Both the position numbers and the translations under genes were made by a program. From contig JAPPAJ010000373.1 of assembly GCA_026705565.1 (NCBI GenBank), positions 1 to 32,262 on the forward strand: a stretch of 32,262 nucleotides of DNA. The letters run 5' to 3'. This stretch comes from Caldilineaceae bacterium. GTDB lineage: Bacteria; Chloroflexota; Anaerolineae; Caldilineales; Caldilineaceae. Positions within the stretch are counted from its first letter, which is position 1. Each line of letters starts with the position of its first letter. The notes under the pieces are model-generated. The model was not told the DNA's origin. It did no database searches and saw only the letters and a program-made list of their open reading frames with translations. Below are positions 7,105 through 18,012 of the stretch, in pieces.

Positions 7105-7476
7105 TTTTCCCCATTCCACGGTTTCTGGACAAGACAAATCGAAAGGGAAGTATATAGAGGGTGAGTTGGATCGTTGTATTCGTAGGGTAGCCGGTTAATG
7201 GGGATAACTTGGTGCCGTCGGAGGGGCTCGGAAGCCTTTTCTCCTCGTAGGGAGGCGGTCCTTGGTGGATTCGGGACTTGGCCATCAATGGGGAAAACTG
7301 GCCGAATCGTGGGGAAAACGTGGGGAAAGAATGGGGATAACTCAGGGGTTAATGGGGATAACTCGCTTCCTATGCGAAATCGATGGCATGGGGCCGAGGA
7401 GAGTTTTCCCCATTCCAGCCCAAGTTATCCCCACGTTTTCCCCATTAATCGCCGAGTTTTCCCCATTCTTTCCCCA
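7105..7476. repeat. twelve-copy iteron-like array of TTWTCCCCA boxes in two facing phased sets
   Basis: Boxes in + orientation start at 7105, 7404, 7425, 7436, 7457 and 7468. Boxes in the opposite orientation (TGGGGAWAA) start at 7199, 7289, 7310, 7321, 7332 and 7353. Those at 7468 and 7321 begin CTTTCCCCA rather than TTTTCCCCA. Within each dense set the spacing is 21, 11, 21, 11 bp and 21, 11, 11, 21 bp, so all boxes of a set face the same side of the helix. The sets face each other around about 7382. Most boxes are extended to AGTTWTCCCCATT. The box differs from the DnaA box TTWTCCACA at one base. The region holds no gene. Runs of GGGG on one strand (7311-7357) and of CCCC further right could also form G-quadruplexes. 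A protein-binding array is the best reading; the protein is unknown. Confidence 0.8.
7365..7399 (+). repeat. 35-bp direct repeat, copy 1
   Basis: GCTTCCTATGCGAAAT (7365-7380) is followed by a block ending GGCATGGGGCCGAGG. The same 35 bp, with about three mismatches in the middle, recur at 7511-7545. Copy 1 lies in the spacer between the two facing box arrays. Confidence 0.75.
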
Positions 7477-7486
7477 TTCTCCAATT

Positions 7487-7503
7487 GGCGGGAACCAGTC
7501 GTT
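7487..7503 (+). repeat. partial duplicate of the secA 3' end
   Basis: GCGGGAACC(A/G)GTCGTT occurs here and again at 7584-7599, where it encodes the last residues of SecA. The following GGCAGTG also recurs after a 9-base difference. The gap therefore contains a broken copy of the secA tail, which points to past duplication at this spot. Confidence 0.6.
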
Positions 7504-7510
7504 GGCAGTG

Positions 7511-7545
7511 GCTTCCTATGCGAAATGGTCGGCATGGGGCCGAGG
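7511..7545 (+). repeat. 35-bp direct repeat, copy 2
   Basis: Second copy of the unit at 7365-7399. It lies between the duplicated secA tail fragment and the true secA stop codon. Confidence 0.75.
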
Positions 7546-7576
7546 CGATTTCCCAATTCGGCTCGAGCATCCCGCT

Positions 7577-10522
<2,946 letters not shown>

Positions 10523-10536
10523 GAAGCGGCCCGATA

Positions 10537-11517
10537 TCAGTAGTTGAGGTACTCGCCCACGCTTTCGCCGCGGTGGATGCGGTCGATGACTCCGGCCAGC
10601 GTGCGGCCCATGGGCAAAATGTGGAAGGAATCGGTCCGGTGCCCCTGCGGGACGGGGATGGAGTCGGTCACGATAACCTCGGCGAATTCGCTGTTGACCA
10701 ACAATTCGACGGCCCCGCCGCTCAGCACCGGATGCGTGGCCGCGGCAAACAACCGCCGGCCGCCGTGTTCCTTGAGGTACTCCGCCGCCTTGCAGATGGT
10801 GGAACCGGTGTCGATTTCGTCGTCGAACAGGATCAGGTCGCGGTTCTTGACCTCTCCGATGATGGAGAACATGGCCAGACCGGTCTGGTGGCTGCGCCGT
10901 TTCTCAATGATCGCCATGGGTACGTGCAGCTTCTCCGCCAGGTTGCGGGCGCGCTTGACCGAGCCGACGTCGGGCGAGACCACCGTGGTCTGGTTCAGGT
11001 CGAGATCCAGTGAGCGGAAGTGATCGGCAATGATGTCTATCGCCGACACCTCGTCGACCGGAATGTTGAAAAAACCTTGGATTTGGCCTGCGTGGCAGTC
11101 CACGACGAGGGCGCGGTCAGCGCCGGCCGTGACGATCAGATCCGCCACCAGCCGCGCCGTGATCGGGGAGCGCGGCACGTCCTTCTTGTCGGAGCGGCCA
11201 TAGCCGTAGTAGGGAATTACGGCCGTGATGCGGCCGGCACTGTCGCGGCGCAGGGTCTCGATGAAGATCAGGAGTTCCATCAAGTTGTCGTTGGCGGGAG
11301 CCGACGTGGGCTGAATCAGGAAGACGTCCTTGCTCCGGGCACTGTGCGCCAACTGCACGAACGTGTTGGAGTTGGGAAACGTCGTTACCGTCGACTCGGC
11401 CTGGCAAATGCCAAGCCAATGGCAGACGGACTCGGTCAGCGGCTGGTTGGCAGTGCCGCCGTACACCACCAGTTCGCCGTACAGGTTGGATGTAATCTCA
11501 TGTCGGGCGGTTTTCAT
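10537..11517 (-). CDS. prs: ribose-phosphate pyrophosphokinase (PRPP synthetase)
   Basis: A 326-aa cytoplasmic enzyme that makes PRPP from ribose-5-phosphate and ATP for nucleotide, His and Trp synthesis. Landmarks are the ATP-side flexible loop YYGYGRSDKKDVPRSPITARLVADL, the block VVDCHAGQIQGFF (usual form DLHAGQIQGFF), and the PRPP/ribose-phosphate loop LFDDEIDTGSTI (usual VDDMIDTGGTI). The last two are variant forms: Cys replaces Leu before HAGQIQ, and DDEIDTGST replaces DDMIDTGGT. I take these as lineage features rather than defects, because the acidic pair and Thr are kept. The start has an AAGGAT Shine-Dalgarno. The gene probably forms an operon with secA. Confidence 0.93.
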   Translation of the reverse strand: MKTARHEITSNLYGELVVYGGTANQPLTESVCHWLGICQAESTVTTFPNSNTFVQLAHSARSKDVFLIQPTSAPANDNLMELLIFIETLRRDSAGRITAVIPYYGYGRSDKKDVPRSPITARLVADLIVTAGADRALVVDCHAGQIQGFFNIPVDEVSAIDIIADHFRSLDLDLNQTTVVSPDVGSVKRARNLAEKLHVPMAIIEKRRSHQTGLAMFSIIGEVKNRDLILFDDEIDTGSTICKAAEYLKEHGGRRLFAAATHPVLSGGAVELLVNSEFAEVIVTDSIPVPQGHRTDSFHILPMGRTLAGVIDRIHRGESVGEYLNY

Positions 11518-11564
11518 GAAGTCATCCTTTGGACGGAACCCGCGCCGGGTCGCTGCGAGGAGGA

Positions 11565-13211
11565 TCAGCGATGTCGGACCGGGTCGAAGTATGCGTCCTG
11601 GTAGAGGATCATGGCCGTGGCATTGGTCTCCCAGAGCCGGTCCAGCAGGGCATCCGAGTCTATCAGACCAAAGCGGTTGGACTCCACGAATTCGGTCAAC
11701 ATTCGGCGGAAGGCACGGGCACCGGACCGTTCCCGGAAACGGTCCAGGAACAGGGCGCCCTTGGCCCGCACCAGGACGCGGTAGTCGGTGCCGGTGACAT
11801 AGTCGTGGACGCGTAGGTCGACGGGTCCGTCCCGGTCCTGGCTTTGAAGGCGCTGCACCGGAATCTCCAGCTTCTGGATGCGATGCACGTCAGCCGCGTC
11901 CTCGCCGTGCAGGCGTTCCTGGTAGAGCAGGACGGCCAGGGTGGACAGGGCCTCGTCCAGCCATGGAGCATTGACCGGGTCGTTCTGAACGAGCTGGGAC
12001 CACCACTGATGAGCCACGGAAAACGCGATTTCCAGCTCCAGGTCGCTGGCAAAGGCGCGGTACAGCTGCACACCGATCAGGCTTACCTGGGGCAGTTCCA
12101 TCGAGAAGTTGGCCAAAGGTGCCATCGCCACGGTCAGGGTCGGCCAGGGATAGGGACCGAATTCCTCCTCGAACGCGCGCAGGGCGGCCACGGTGAAGTC
12201 CCGGGCCTCCAGACCGGTGTCGCCGTAGGCCGGCACCCACCAACTGGTCACCAGCACCCCGCCGGCGTCGAAGGATGTCGATTCGTAGCCGGCGTGCGTG
12301 ATCAGGGAGAACTCGGGCACGGGGCCGGCCAGCAGGCTGTAGCGGATCAGCGGTGCGGGTTGGCATTCCCATGCCGCCAGGCGGTCGGGACAGGCGGCCA
12401 CGTCCTCCTCCGTGCACTCGGACCAGGGTGCCTGATGGGGGCAGTTGTGGATGAACCCGATGCGTTCCTGCTCCACGCCGGGGGTTACGGGCGGAAATCC
12501 CTCCGGCATCCACAGTTGCACGCGAAAAAAGGAGGCGGGGCTGTAGAGGATGTCGGAGAAGGTGGGAGCCGTCTCCAGCCACCAGTGGCCGGGGGCTGCT
12601 GGACTGGTTGGCACGTAGTGGGCGAGCACGGGGTAGAACCACGGCGCGGCGTGGAAGCCCAGCATCTGGCCGAACGGCACGTAGACGGACGAGACCTCCG
12701 GGAAGACGGGCAGGTCCAGGCTCCAGACCAGCTCAATTTCAAAGGGCCGTCCGGGACGGATCCATTCCTCGGTCGGCAGCAGGAAGACAGCCGCCGTGTC
12801 GTCCGCCGCCAGCTTGAATGGCACGAGTGCGTTGCGCACCGTGCCCCGTTCGAGCACCAGGCGGCCGCCCACGTGGGTCAGGTTGGGGTAGAGGCGAAAG
12901 ACCAATTGTGTCCAGGTGTCCCCGGAAAGATTGACGCCGGAGACCTGCATGCGGCCCTCCAGGTGGTTGCGCGTCGGCTGGTACCAGACTTCCATGTCGA
13001 TGCGGGGAGCACCCGTCAACTCCGTTAGAAGCGGTGCATATTCCGGACGCACGACCGGTGCATACACATCCGCGAGACCGGGAGGGGCCGTCGTGCAGGC
13101 GGCCAGAACCAGCCACGCGAGCAGGAGGGCCGCCATCCGCCACCGGCCGGATTCCCCGCGCCGTGCGGCCGCGGCGCGGGACGGTGCCGGTCGAGGGTTG
13201 GGGCAGGACAC
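11565..13211 (-). CDS. M1-aminopeptidase-like lipoprotein lacking the catalytic HE pair
   Basis: A 548-aa protein resembling M1 (gluzincin) metallopeptidases. It has a lipoprotein signal: hydrophobic MAALLLAWLVLAAC with the lipidated Cys at residue 39. The start at 13211 is a GTG; an ATG at 13136 would shorten the leader by 25 residues. An N-terminal beta-rich domain leads to an M1-like catalytic region: FSMELPQVSLIG at about 369-380 is in the place of the GAMEN exopeptidase motif. AFSVAHQWWSQLVQND then matches the HExxHQWF region, and WLDEALS supplies the downstream zinc-ligand Glu420. In the HExxH motif the first His and the catalytic Glu are replaced by Phe397 and Ser398, while His401 and Glu420 remain. 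Both codons differ fully from His and Glu codons, so this is not a single-base error. The product is probably a non-catalytic surface protein. A Tyr that could stabilise the transition state cannot be judged. Confidence 0.8.
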   Translation of the reverse strand: MSCPNPRPAPSRAAAARRGESGRWRMAALLLAWLVLAACTTAPPGLADVYAPVVRPEYAPLLTELTGAPRIDMEVWYQPTRNHLEGRMQVSGVNLSGDTWTQLVFRLYPNLTHVGGRLVLERGTVRNALVPFKLAADDTAAVFLLPTEEWIRPGRPFEIELVWSLDLPVFPEVSSVYVPFGQMLGFHAAPWFYPVLAHYVPTSPAAPGHWWLETAPTFSDILYSPASFFRVQLWMPEGFPPVTPGVEQERIGFIHNCPHQAPWSECTEEDVAACPDRLAAWECQPAPLIRYSLLAGPVPEFSLITHAGYESTSFDAGGVLVTSWWVPAYGDTGLEARDFTVAALRAFEEEFGPYPWPTLTVAMAPLANFSMELPQVSLIGVQLYRAFASDLELEIAFSVAHQWWSQLVQNDPVNAPWLDEALSTLAVLLYQERLHGEDAADVHRIQKLEIPVQRLQSQDRDGPVDLRVHDYVTGTDYRVLVRAKGALFLDRFRERSGARAFRRMLTEFVESNRFGLIDSDALLDRLWETNATAMILYQDAYFDPVRHR

Positions 13212-13345
13212 GATCGGAAGCCGGGCAACGGGGAGATGGGAACAGCGGGCCGGTCAAATTGTACGGTGAACCTGGGATTTTTGGCCGCCTGGTGGACAAT
13301 GGCGGCATCCCGAGGCAATTCCAGTTCCCGTGGACGGGGCAAGCC

Positions 13346-14581
13346 GTGCTCGACCGAAACCAACTCTATGCCGAACTGACCGGGCTCAAACCCAGGCTCC
13401 AGGCCCGCATCGACCGGGATCAAGGATTGCAACAGAATCTGGCACCGGTCCGCGACTGGTTCCGGACCGTTCAGCGGCCGGAATTGGAGGCGCAACTGGA
13501 GGCGAGCGGGATTGCATGGCCGGGCGCGCGTCCCACGTGCGACATGGACTGTGCCGATGGCTTTCGCATCGCCGGACCCGTCGACACGGACGACTTTCAG
13601 TCCATTGCCGGCCTGTTTGGCTGGGCGGACGGCATCCTGCGGCGGCGGGCCGTGCTGGCGGTGGACGGCAGCCACCTGGTGCCCGAGCGAGGCATGTCCC
13701 TGACCCTGGGTGCGATACAGATTGGCTGGCACCTGAACGATCCCCTGGCCGGCCATGCGGAGGAGTACCAGGACATCAGCCTGCAGCTGTCGGACAAGTA
13801 CGGCAGCGCCGAGCACAACACCGAGTTCGTTTCGCAAATCAACCTGGCGCGTTCCGTCAAGGAGTGCGAGACGCTCCTCGACAAGGCCGTGGCCATGGCG
13901 CACACGCCGGTCTGCTTCTACGACAACTCCTACATTGCATCGTTTCTGGCCTATCAGACGGACGAGATCCGGGATCGCTACCTGGGAGCCCTGGATACCC
14001 TCCTGACCCGGGCCGAGGCCGCGCAAATTCCGGTGGTGGGGTACATCGACGCCAGCGACAGCCGCGATCTGGTCCACATGTACGGTTCCGTGCACGGCCA
14101 GGCGACACTGGACGATTCGGACCTGTACGGGATCACGGACGCCGCCCTGGTGGCCGAACTGCTGCCCGGCTGGGGCGATCGGACCCCCCTCATGCAGTGC
14201 GCGCGCCACGACGGGGTCAGCTTCGAGCGGGGACCGGACTTCCTGTACGGCAGGGTGGGAATTGTCTACCTGCGACTGCACCGGCGAACTCTGCCGGCCC
14301 GGATTGAAATCCCGCTTTGGATTCGGGAGCGGGAGGGCCTGCTGGAAGAGGTCATGGACGTGGTGCGGGCGCAGGTGGTCCTGGGCAACATGAGCTATCC
14401 GCGCGCCCTGAGCCGCGCCGATCGTCAAGCCACCCTCAGCACGGCCGACCGTCGCGTCTTCTACAACCTGGTCAAGTCGTGGGCCAACCAGGAACTGGGC
14501 CAGAACGTAACCCGGTCCGCCAAGGCCAACAGCAAGCGGGTCACCCGTCCATCCGGAACGGGGACCGCCGATTTCGGTTGA
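13346..14581 (+). CDS. NurA-domain nuclease
   Basis: A protein of about 411 aa with a NurA domain, a 5'-3' exonuclease fold that in archaea works with the HerA helicase in DNA end resection. The signature is the first catalytic aspartate in RRAVLAVDGSHLVPERG, followed by LGAIQIGWH, and later PVVGYIDASDSRDLVHMYG with a second acidic pair, and GRVGIVYLRLH. The start is uncertain: a GTG at 13346 gives an N-terminus (LDRNQLYAELTGLKPRLQARI) like bacterial homologues, and an in-frame GTG at 13292 is an alternative. No herA is visible in the window; in bacteria NurA is often stand-alone or distant from HerA. It diverges from the M1-like lipoprotein gene and leads a rightward run with the AI-2E transporter. 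Confidence 0.8.
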   Translation: MLDRNQLYAELTGLKPRLQARIDRDQGLQQNLAPVRDWFRTVQRPELEAQLEASGIAWPGARPTCDMDCADGFRIAGPVDTDDFQSIAGLFGWADGILRRRAVLAVDGSHLVPERGMSLTLGAIQIGWHLNDPLAGHAEEYQDISLQLSDKYGSAEHNTEFVSQINLARSVKECETLLDKAVAMAHTPVCFYDNSYIASFLAYQTDEIRDRYLGALDTLLTRAEAAQIPVVGYIDASDSRDLVHMYGSVHGQATLDDSDLYGITDAALVAELLPGWGDRTPLMQCARHDGVSFERGPDFLYGRVGIVYLRLHRRTLPARIEIPLWIREREGLLEEVMDVVRAQVVLGNMSYPRALSRADRQATLSTADRRVFYNLVKSWANQELGQNVTRSAKANSKRVTRPSGTGTADFG

Positions 14582-14670
14582 GTTGGCATGCCCGTCGGCC
14601 TGTGCCATACTGAACATCCACCCCCCAAGGACCCGGGGACGCCGCCGGTGTCCTGAACCATTCCGCTGCC

Positions 14671-16068
14671 ATGATCGATGACAGGGGGCCGGAGGCGTCC
14701 GCTTCCCCTCCGGTCCTGCCCGCGCACTGGGATACACCCCTGAAGCGCGGAATCCTGATTTTGATTCTGATCCTTGCGATCTTTCTGCTCTGGCTGGCCC
14801 GGCCGGTGCTGCCGCTGGTCATCCTGGCCGGCATCCTGTCCTACCTGCTCGCCCCGGTAGCCAACATCATCTCGCGCCCGCGCCTGCCGCGCGGGCTGAT
14901 GACCTTCCTGCTCTACCTGCTGCTCCTGACCGCGCTGGTGCTCGGTCTCTACGCCATGCTGCCGGTCCTGGACACGCAGTACCAGACGGTGCTGCGCATC
15001 GGCGGCGGCTTTGTCTCCGGCCTATTGGTGCAGGTCAGCCAAATCCCGGACACGGTGCACCTGCTCGACATGCCACTCGAGACGGCACCTCTCAAGCAGG
15101 TACTGGAACCGTGGCTGGGTGAGACGACCGTGGACGGCCTGCCAACCCTGCAGGGTGTGCTGAACCGGATCAACGACGCCTACACCGCGACCTCCGGCGT
15201 GTTCCGGGGCACACTCAACTTCGGTCTGGGAATCATCAACACGGGCGTCGAGGTCCTGCTGTCGGCACTGTTCGTCTTCGTGGTCAGCTTCTATCTGACC
15301 AAGGATGCGCCGCATATCCGCGCCTTCCTCGAGGGCAATTTCCCGCGGAAGTACAAGTCCGAGTGGCAGGACCTGATCCGTTGCGTGGGCAATGTGTGGC
15401 GCGCCTTCTTCTTCGGCCAGATCATCCTGTCGTTCACGATCGGTGTGGCGGTGTATGTGCTGCTGCGCCTGTTGGGCGTGCAGGGTGCCCTAGTGCTGGC
15501 GCTGATCGCCGGCCTGCTCGAGGTCATTCCCAACCTGGGGCCGATCATCTCCCTGGTGCCGACACTGCTTGTGGCCCTGACGACCGGCAGCAGCACCTTC
15601 CCGGAGATGAACTTTGTTGTGTTCAGCCTGATTCTGGCCGCTTCCTACTTCGTCCTGCAGCAGATCGAGAACACGATCGTGGTGCCCCGCCTGATTGGCC
15701 GCTTTGTGCAGATTCACCCCACCCTGGTCATCATCGGGGTCACGGTCGGGTACCTGTCGAACGGTGTGGTGGGCGCTTTTCTGGCGGCACCCCTCATGGG
15801 CAGCGCACGGGTGCTGGGGACGTACATCTTCGCCAAGCTGATGGACTATCCGGTGTCCTTCCCGGAAACGGAATCCAATCACCCCTTCCGCCGCACCGAG
15901 ATCTCCATTCAGGTCCACAAGGACGGGCCCGAGACCGATGGATTGGAATCGGATCCTGCCGCGGGCGATTCCAAGGAACCCCAACCGTCCAAGAGGCCCC
16001 AGGAGACGGCTGTCGGCGACCTGCCGGCCTCCGATTCCATGCTGGACACACCTGCGCCGTCGGCCTGA
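14671..16068 (+). CDS. AI-2E family transporter (PerM/YhhQ-like permease)
   Basis: A 465-aa membrane protein of the AI-2E transporter superfamily. Members have been reported to export autoinducer-2 or to move ions (Na+/H+), so substrate cannot be assigned here. There are about eight hydrophobic segments: a pair near residues 27-70, one at 72-95, then a soluble region, and a block from about 190 to 400. The family motifs are FVVSFYLTKD, the long hydrophobic GLLEVIPNLGPIISLVPTLLVAL segment, IENTIVVPRLIGRFVQIHPTLVIIGV and GVVGAFLAAPLMGSARVLGTYI. The C-terminal 70 residues are hydrophilic and rich in Pro, Glu and Asp, with no recognised motif. It follows the NurA gene after about 90 bp. Confidence 0.9.
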   Translation: MIDDRGPEASASPPVLPAHWDTPLKRGILILILILAIFLLWLARPVLPLVILAGILSYLLAPVANIISRPRLPRGLMTFLLYLLLLTALVLGLYAMLPVLDTQYQTVLRIGGGFVSGLLVQVSQIPDTVHLLDMPLETAPLKQVLEPWLGETTVDGLPTLQGVLNRINDAYTATSGVFRGTLNFGLGIINTGVEVLLSALFVFVVSFYLTKDAPHIRAFLEGNFPRKYKSEWQDLIRCVGNVWRAFFFGQIILSFTIGVAVYVLLRLLGVQGALVLALIAGLLEVIPNLGPIISLVPTLLVALTTGSSTFPEMNFVVFSLILAASYFVLQQIENTIVVPRLIGRFVQIHPTLVIIGVTVGYLSNGVVGAFLAAPLMGSARVLGTYIFAKLMDYPVSFPETESNHPFRRTEISIQVHKDGPETDGLESDPAAGDSKEPQPSKRPQETAVGDLPASDSMLDTPAPSA

Positions 16069-16146
16069 GGCCGCGTTCAGCCTACATCCAAACCCGTTCT
16101 TCAATCCGTCCGTTGGCAGCACTGCCTGCCAAGGAGCGCATGCAGC

Positions 16147-17034
16147 ATGACGCGCACCGGAGTCATTGGCTTGGGAGATATGGGGTTGGGCATGGCCCGC
16201 AACCTGGTGGATGCCGGTTTTGACGCGTACGGGTTCGACCTGCGGGAGGAACGGCGGCGCCTGTTCGCCGAGGCGGGAGGCAGGGCCGCCGGTTCCATGG
16301 CGGAGTTGGGGCGCAGCGTCGACATCGTGTTCCTAATGGTGCTCAACGGAAGCCAGGTCTTCGACATCCTGAACGGACCGGACGGGCTGTTGGGATCCAT
16401 GGCACCCGGTTCGACCGTGGTGGTGAGCGCCACGATCAAGCCCCGCGAAGTGGAGGAGGCCGCGGCCCTGTGCGAGGACGCGGGCCTGCACCTGCTGGAC
16501 AGTCCGGTCAGCGGCGGCCAGTCGGGGGCCGCCGCCGGCACGCTCGCCATGATGGTGGCTGGTCCGCCTGGCCTGCTGGATGAGCACCGGGACGTGTTCG
16601 CGGCCGTGGGCGGCAATGTGATGAACGTGGGGGACCGGCCTGGCCAGGGCCAGACCGTCAAGGCGGTTCTGCAGGCCGTGATCGGCACCACCTTCGCGGG
16701 CATCTTCGAAGCCCTGGTGCTGGGCGACCGGGCCGGGGTGGACAGCCGGGTCGTGCGGAAGGTGCTGGAGGCGAGTCACGTGGGCAGCCCCCTGCTCAGG
16801 AACACGGTTGAACTTGTCCAGAGCCGCCGTTTTGTCGGAACGGGCAGCAACGCGGCCACCATGCACAAGGACTTGACGATCACGATGGACCTGGCCTTGG
16901 AGAGCGGTGTCACGATGTTCGCCACGGGTGCGGCCCTGCAACTGATGCAGGCAACCCTGCACTCGTTCCCCGGCGAGGACAACTGGGCCGCGGTCAAGGT
17001 GCTGGAACGCTTGGCCGGTGTGGAGGAGGAGTGA
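16147..17034 (+). CDS. NAD(P)-dependent dehydrogenase of the 3-hydroxyisobutyrate/L-threonate dehydrogenase family
   Basis: A 295-aa cytoplasmic beta-hydroxyacid dehydrogenase. The N-terminal Rossmann domain starts VIGLGDMGLGMARNLVDAGFDAYGFD. Substrate and catalytic motifs follow: LLDSPVSGGQSGAAAGTLAMMV (the family's DAPVSGG motif), GQTVKAVLQAVIGTTFAGIFEAL with the catalytic Lys of the GxxxKxxNN-like block, and MHKDLTITMDLALESG near residue 240. In this copy the usual N-N after the Lys is replaced by Q-A (KAVLQAVIG), so the substrate may differ from 3-hydroxyisobutyrate. The VSGGQ form and the isomerase gene next door suggest a four- or five-carbon sugar acid such as L-threonate. Its stop is one base from the next ATG, so the pair is translationally coupled. 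Confidence 0.85.
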   Translation: MTRTGVIGLGDMGLGMARNLVDAGFDAYGFDLREERRRLFAEAGGRAAGSMAELGRSVDIVFLMVLNGSQVFDILNGPDGLLGSMAPGSTVVVSATIKPREVEEAAALCEDAGLHLLDSPVSGGQSGAAAGTLAMMVAGPPGLLDEHRDVFAAVGGNVMNVGDRPGQGQTVKAVLQAVIGTTFAGIFEALVLGDRAGVDSRVVRKVLEASHVGSPLLRNTVELVQSRRFVGTGSNAATMHKDLTITMDLALESGVTMFATGAALQLMQATLHSFPGEDNWAAVKVLERLAGVEEE

Positions 17035-17035
17035 G

Positions 17036-17908
17036 ATGGCAATTTCCCTGGGGGTTATTACCGACGGCATCAGCCGCGCCTTGGACCAGGCCCTGGCCGT
17101 GGCCGCGGAGCACGGTCTCAATGCGGCGGAGCTTCAGTACGTTGGATCCCATGAGGTTGGCGACGCGGACTTTCCCGTCGATGCCGACACGGCGCATGCG
17201 GCTCGTGTCCGGGGTCTCCCGATCTCCTGCCTGTCGCGCCACCTGTTCAGCGGGATGCCGGTGCTGGACACGGAACCGGGCGACGCGGCGCACAGCCAAC
17301 AGATGGCCGAACTGACCCGCTGTCTCGACCTGGCCCGGGCCTGGAATGTGCCCCTGGTCCGCATCATGTGCTTCCGCAAGGAGATGATTCTCTTTGGGGA
17401 TCGGGGAGCCGAGGAATGGGTGGTAACGCGGGGTGCCTGGACCAAGACGCTGCAGCTGCTGGAACCGGCCGTGCAGCTGGCTTCCGATCGCGGACAGCAA
17501 CTGGTCCTGGAGACCGGCAACAGCGGCATGATCAACTCCGCCGCCCTGGCCCGTCGGCTGCTGGATGAGATGGGACGACCGGAAGCGCTTCAAATCCTGT
17601 GGGATCCCTGCAACTGTCTCTATGCCGGTGAACCGGCTTGGCCGGACGGCTGCGAGGCGTTGGCCGATGGTGGCCTGGGTCACATCCACATTAAGGATGC
17701 GGTCGTGTGTCCCACGCTGGGCTCGGTGAGTTGCCGGGCCTTGGGCGAGGGAGACATGGGCCCCTCACTGCCGGGTTTGGTGGAGTTCCTGCGTGCCAGT
17801 GGCTATGCCGGTTCCATTTCCCTGGAGAGCGTCTATCGTCCTGTGGGCGGAACGTTTGTGGACGGATTCCGGGAATCCGTGGGGACGCTCAGGGAGTTGT
17901 TCGGCTGA
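17036..17908 (+). CDS. sugar phosphate isomerase/epimerase (xylose isomerase-like TIM barrel)
   Basis: A protein of about 290 aa with the AP-endonuclease-2/xylose-isomerase-like TIM barrel. Expected landmarks are visible: the early AISLGVITDGISRALDQALAVAAEHGLNAAELQYVG, the metal-site motif LVLETGN (a Glu), LQILWDPCNC (Asp), GHIHIKDAV (His and Asp) and a late SLESVYRP (Glu). Such enzymes isomerise or epimerise keto-sugars; the exact substrate is unknown. The ATG at 17036 is preferred because a GGAGGAG Shine-Dalgarno lies just upstream, overlapping the end of the dehydrogenase gene. Together with that gene it looks like a small sugar-acid catabolic operon. Confidence 0.88.
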   Translation: MAISLGVITDGISRALDQALAVAAEHGLNAAELQYVGSHEVGDADFPVDADTAHAARVRGLPISCLSRHLFSGMPVLDTEPGDAAHSQQMAELTRCLDLARAWNVPLVRIMCFRKEMILFGDRGAEEWVVTRGAWTKTLQLLEPAVQLASDRGQQLVLETGNSGMINSAALARRLLDEMGRPEALQILWDPCNCLYAGEPAWPDGCEALADGGLGHIHIKDAVVCPTLGSVSCRALGEGDMGPSLPGLVEFLRASGYAGSISLESVYRPVGGTFVDGFRESVGTLRELFG

Positions 17909-17925
17909 AGCCAAGGCCCCGCTCT

Positions 17926-17951
17926 GCCGCCAGTCCGGATTCCGTGGCGGC
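17926..17951. terminator. hairpin between convergent genes
   Basis: Arms GCCGCCA (17926-17932) and TGGCGGC (17945-17951) surround a 12-nt loop, 18 bp after the end of the isomerase gene and before the convergent leftward gene end at 18013. It is a plausible shared terminator, although there is no T-run. Confidence 0.4.
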
Positions 17952-18012
17952 GGACGACCGTTGAAAGCCCGCGGTCCGACATTGTCCGTCAAGCGGAAAC
18001 GGCCTCAAGAGG

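Noticed and set aside
7105-7476. A CRISPR array as explanation of the repeats
   Set aside because: Units are only 9-13 bp, occur on both strands, and spacers are 2 or 12 bp; no 25-40 bp repeat-spacer pattern and no cas genes.
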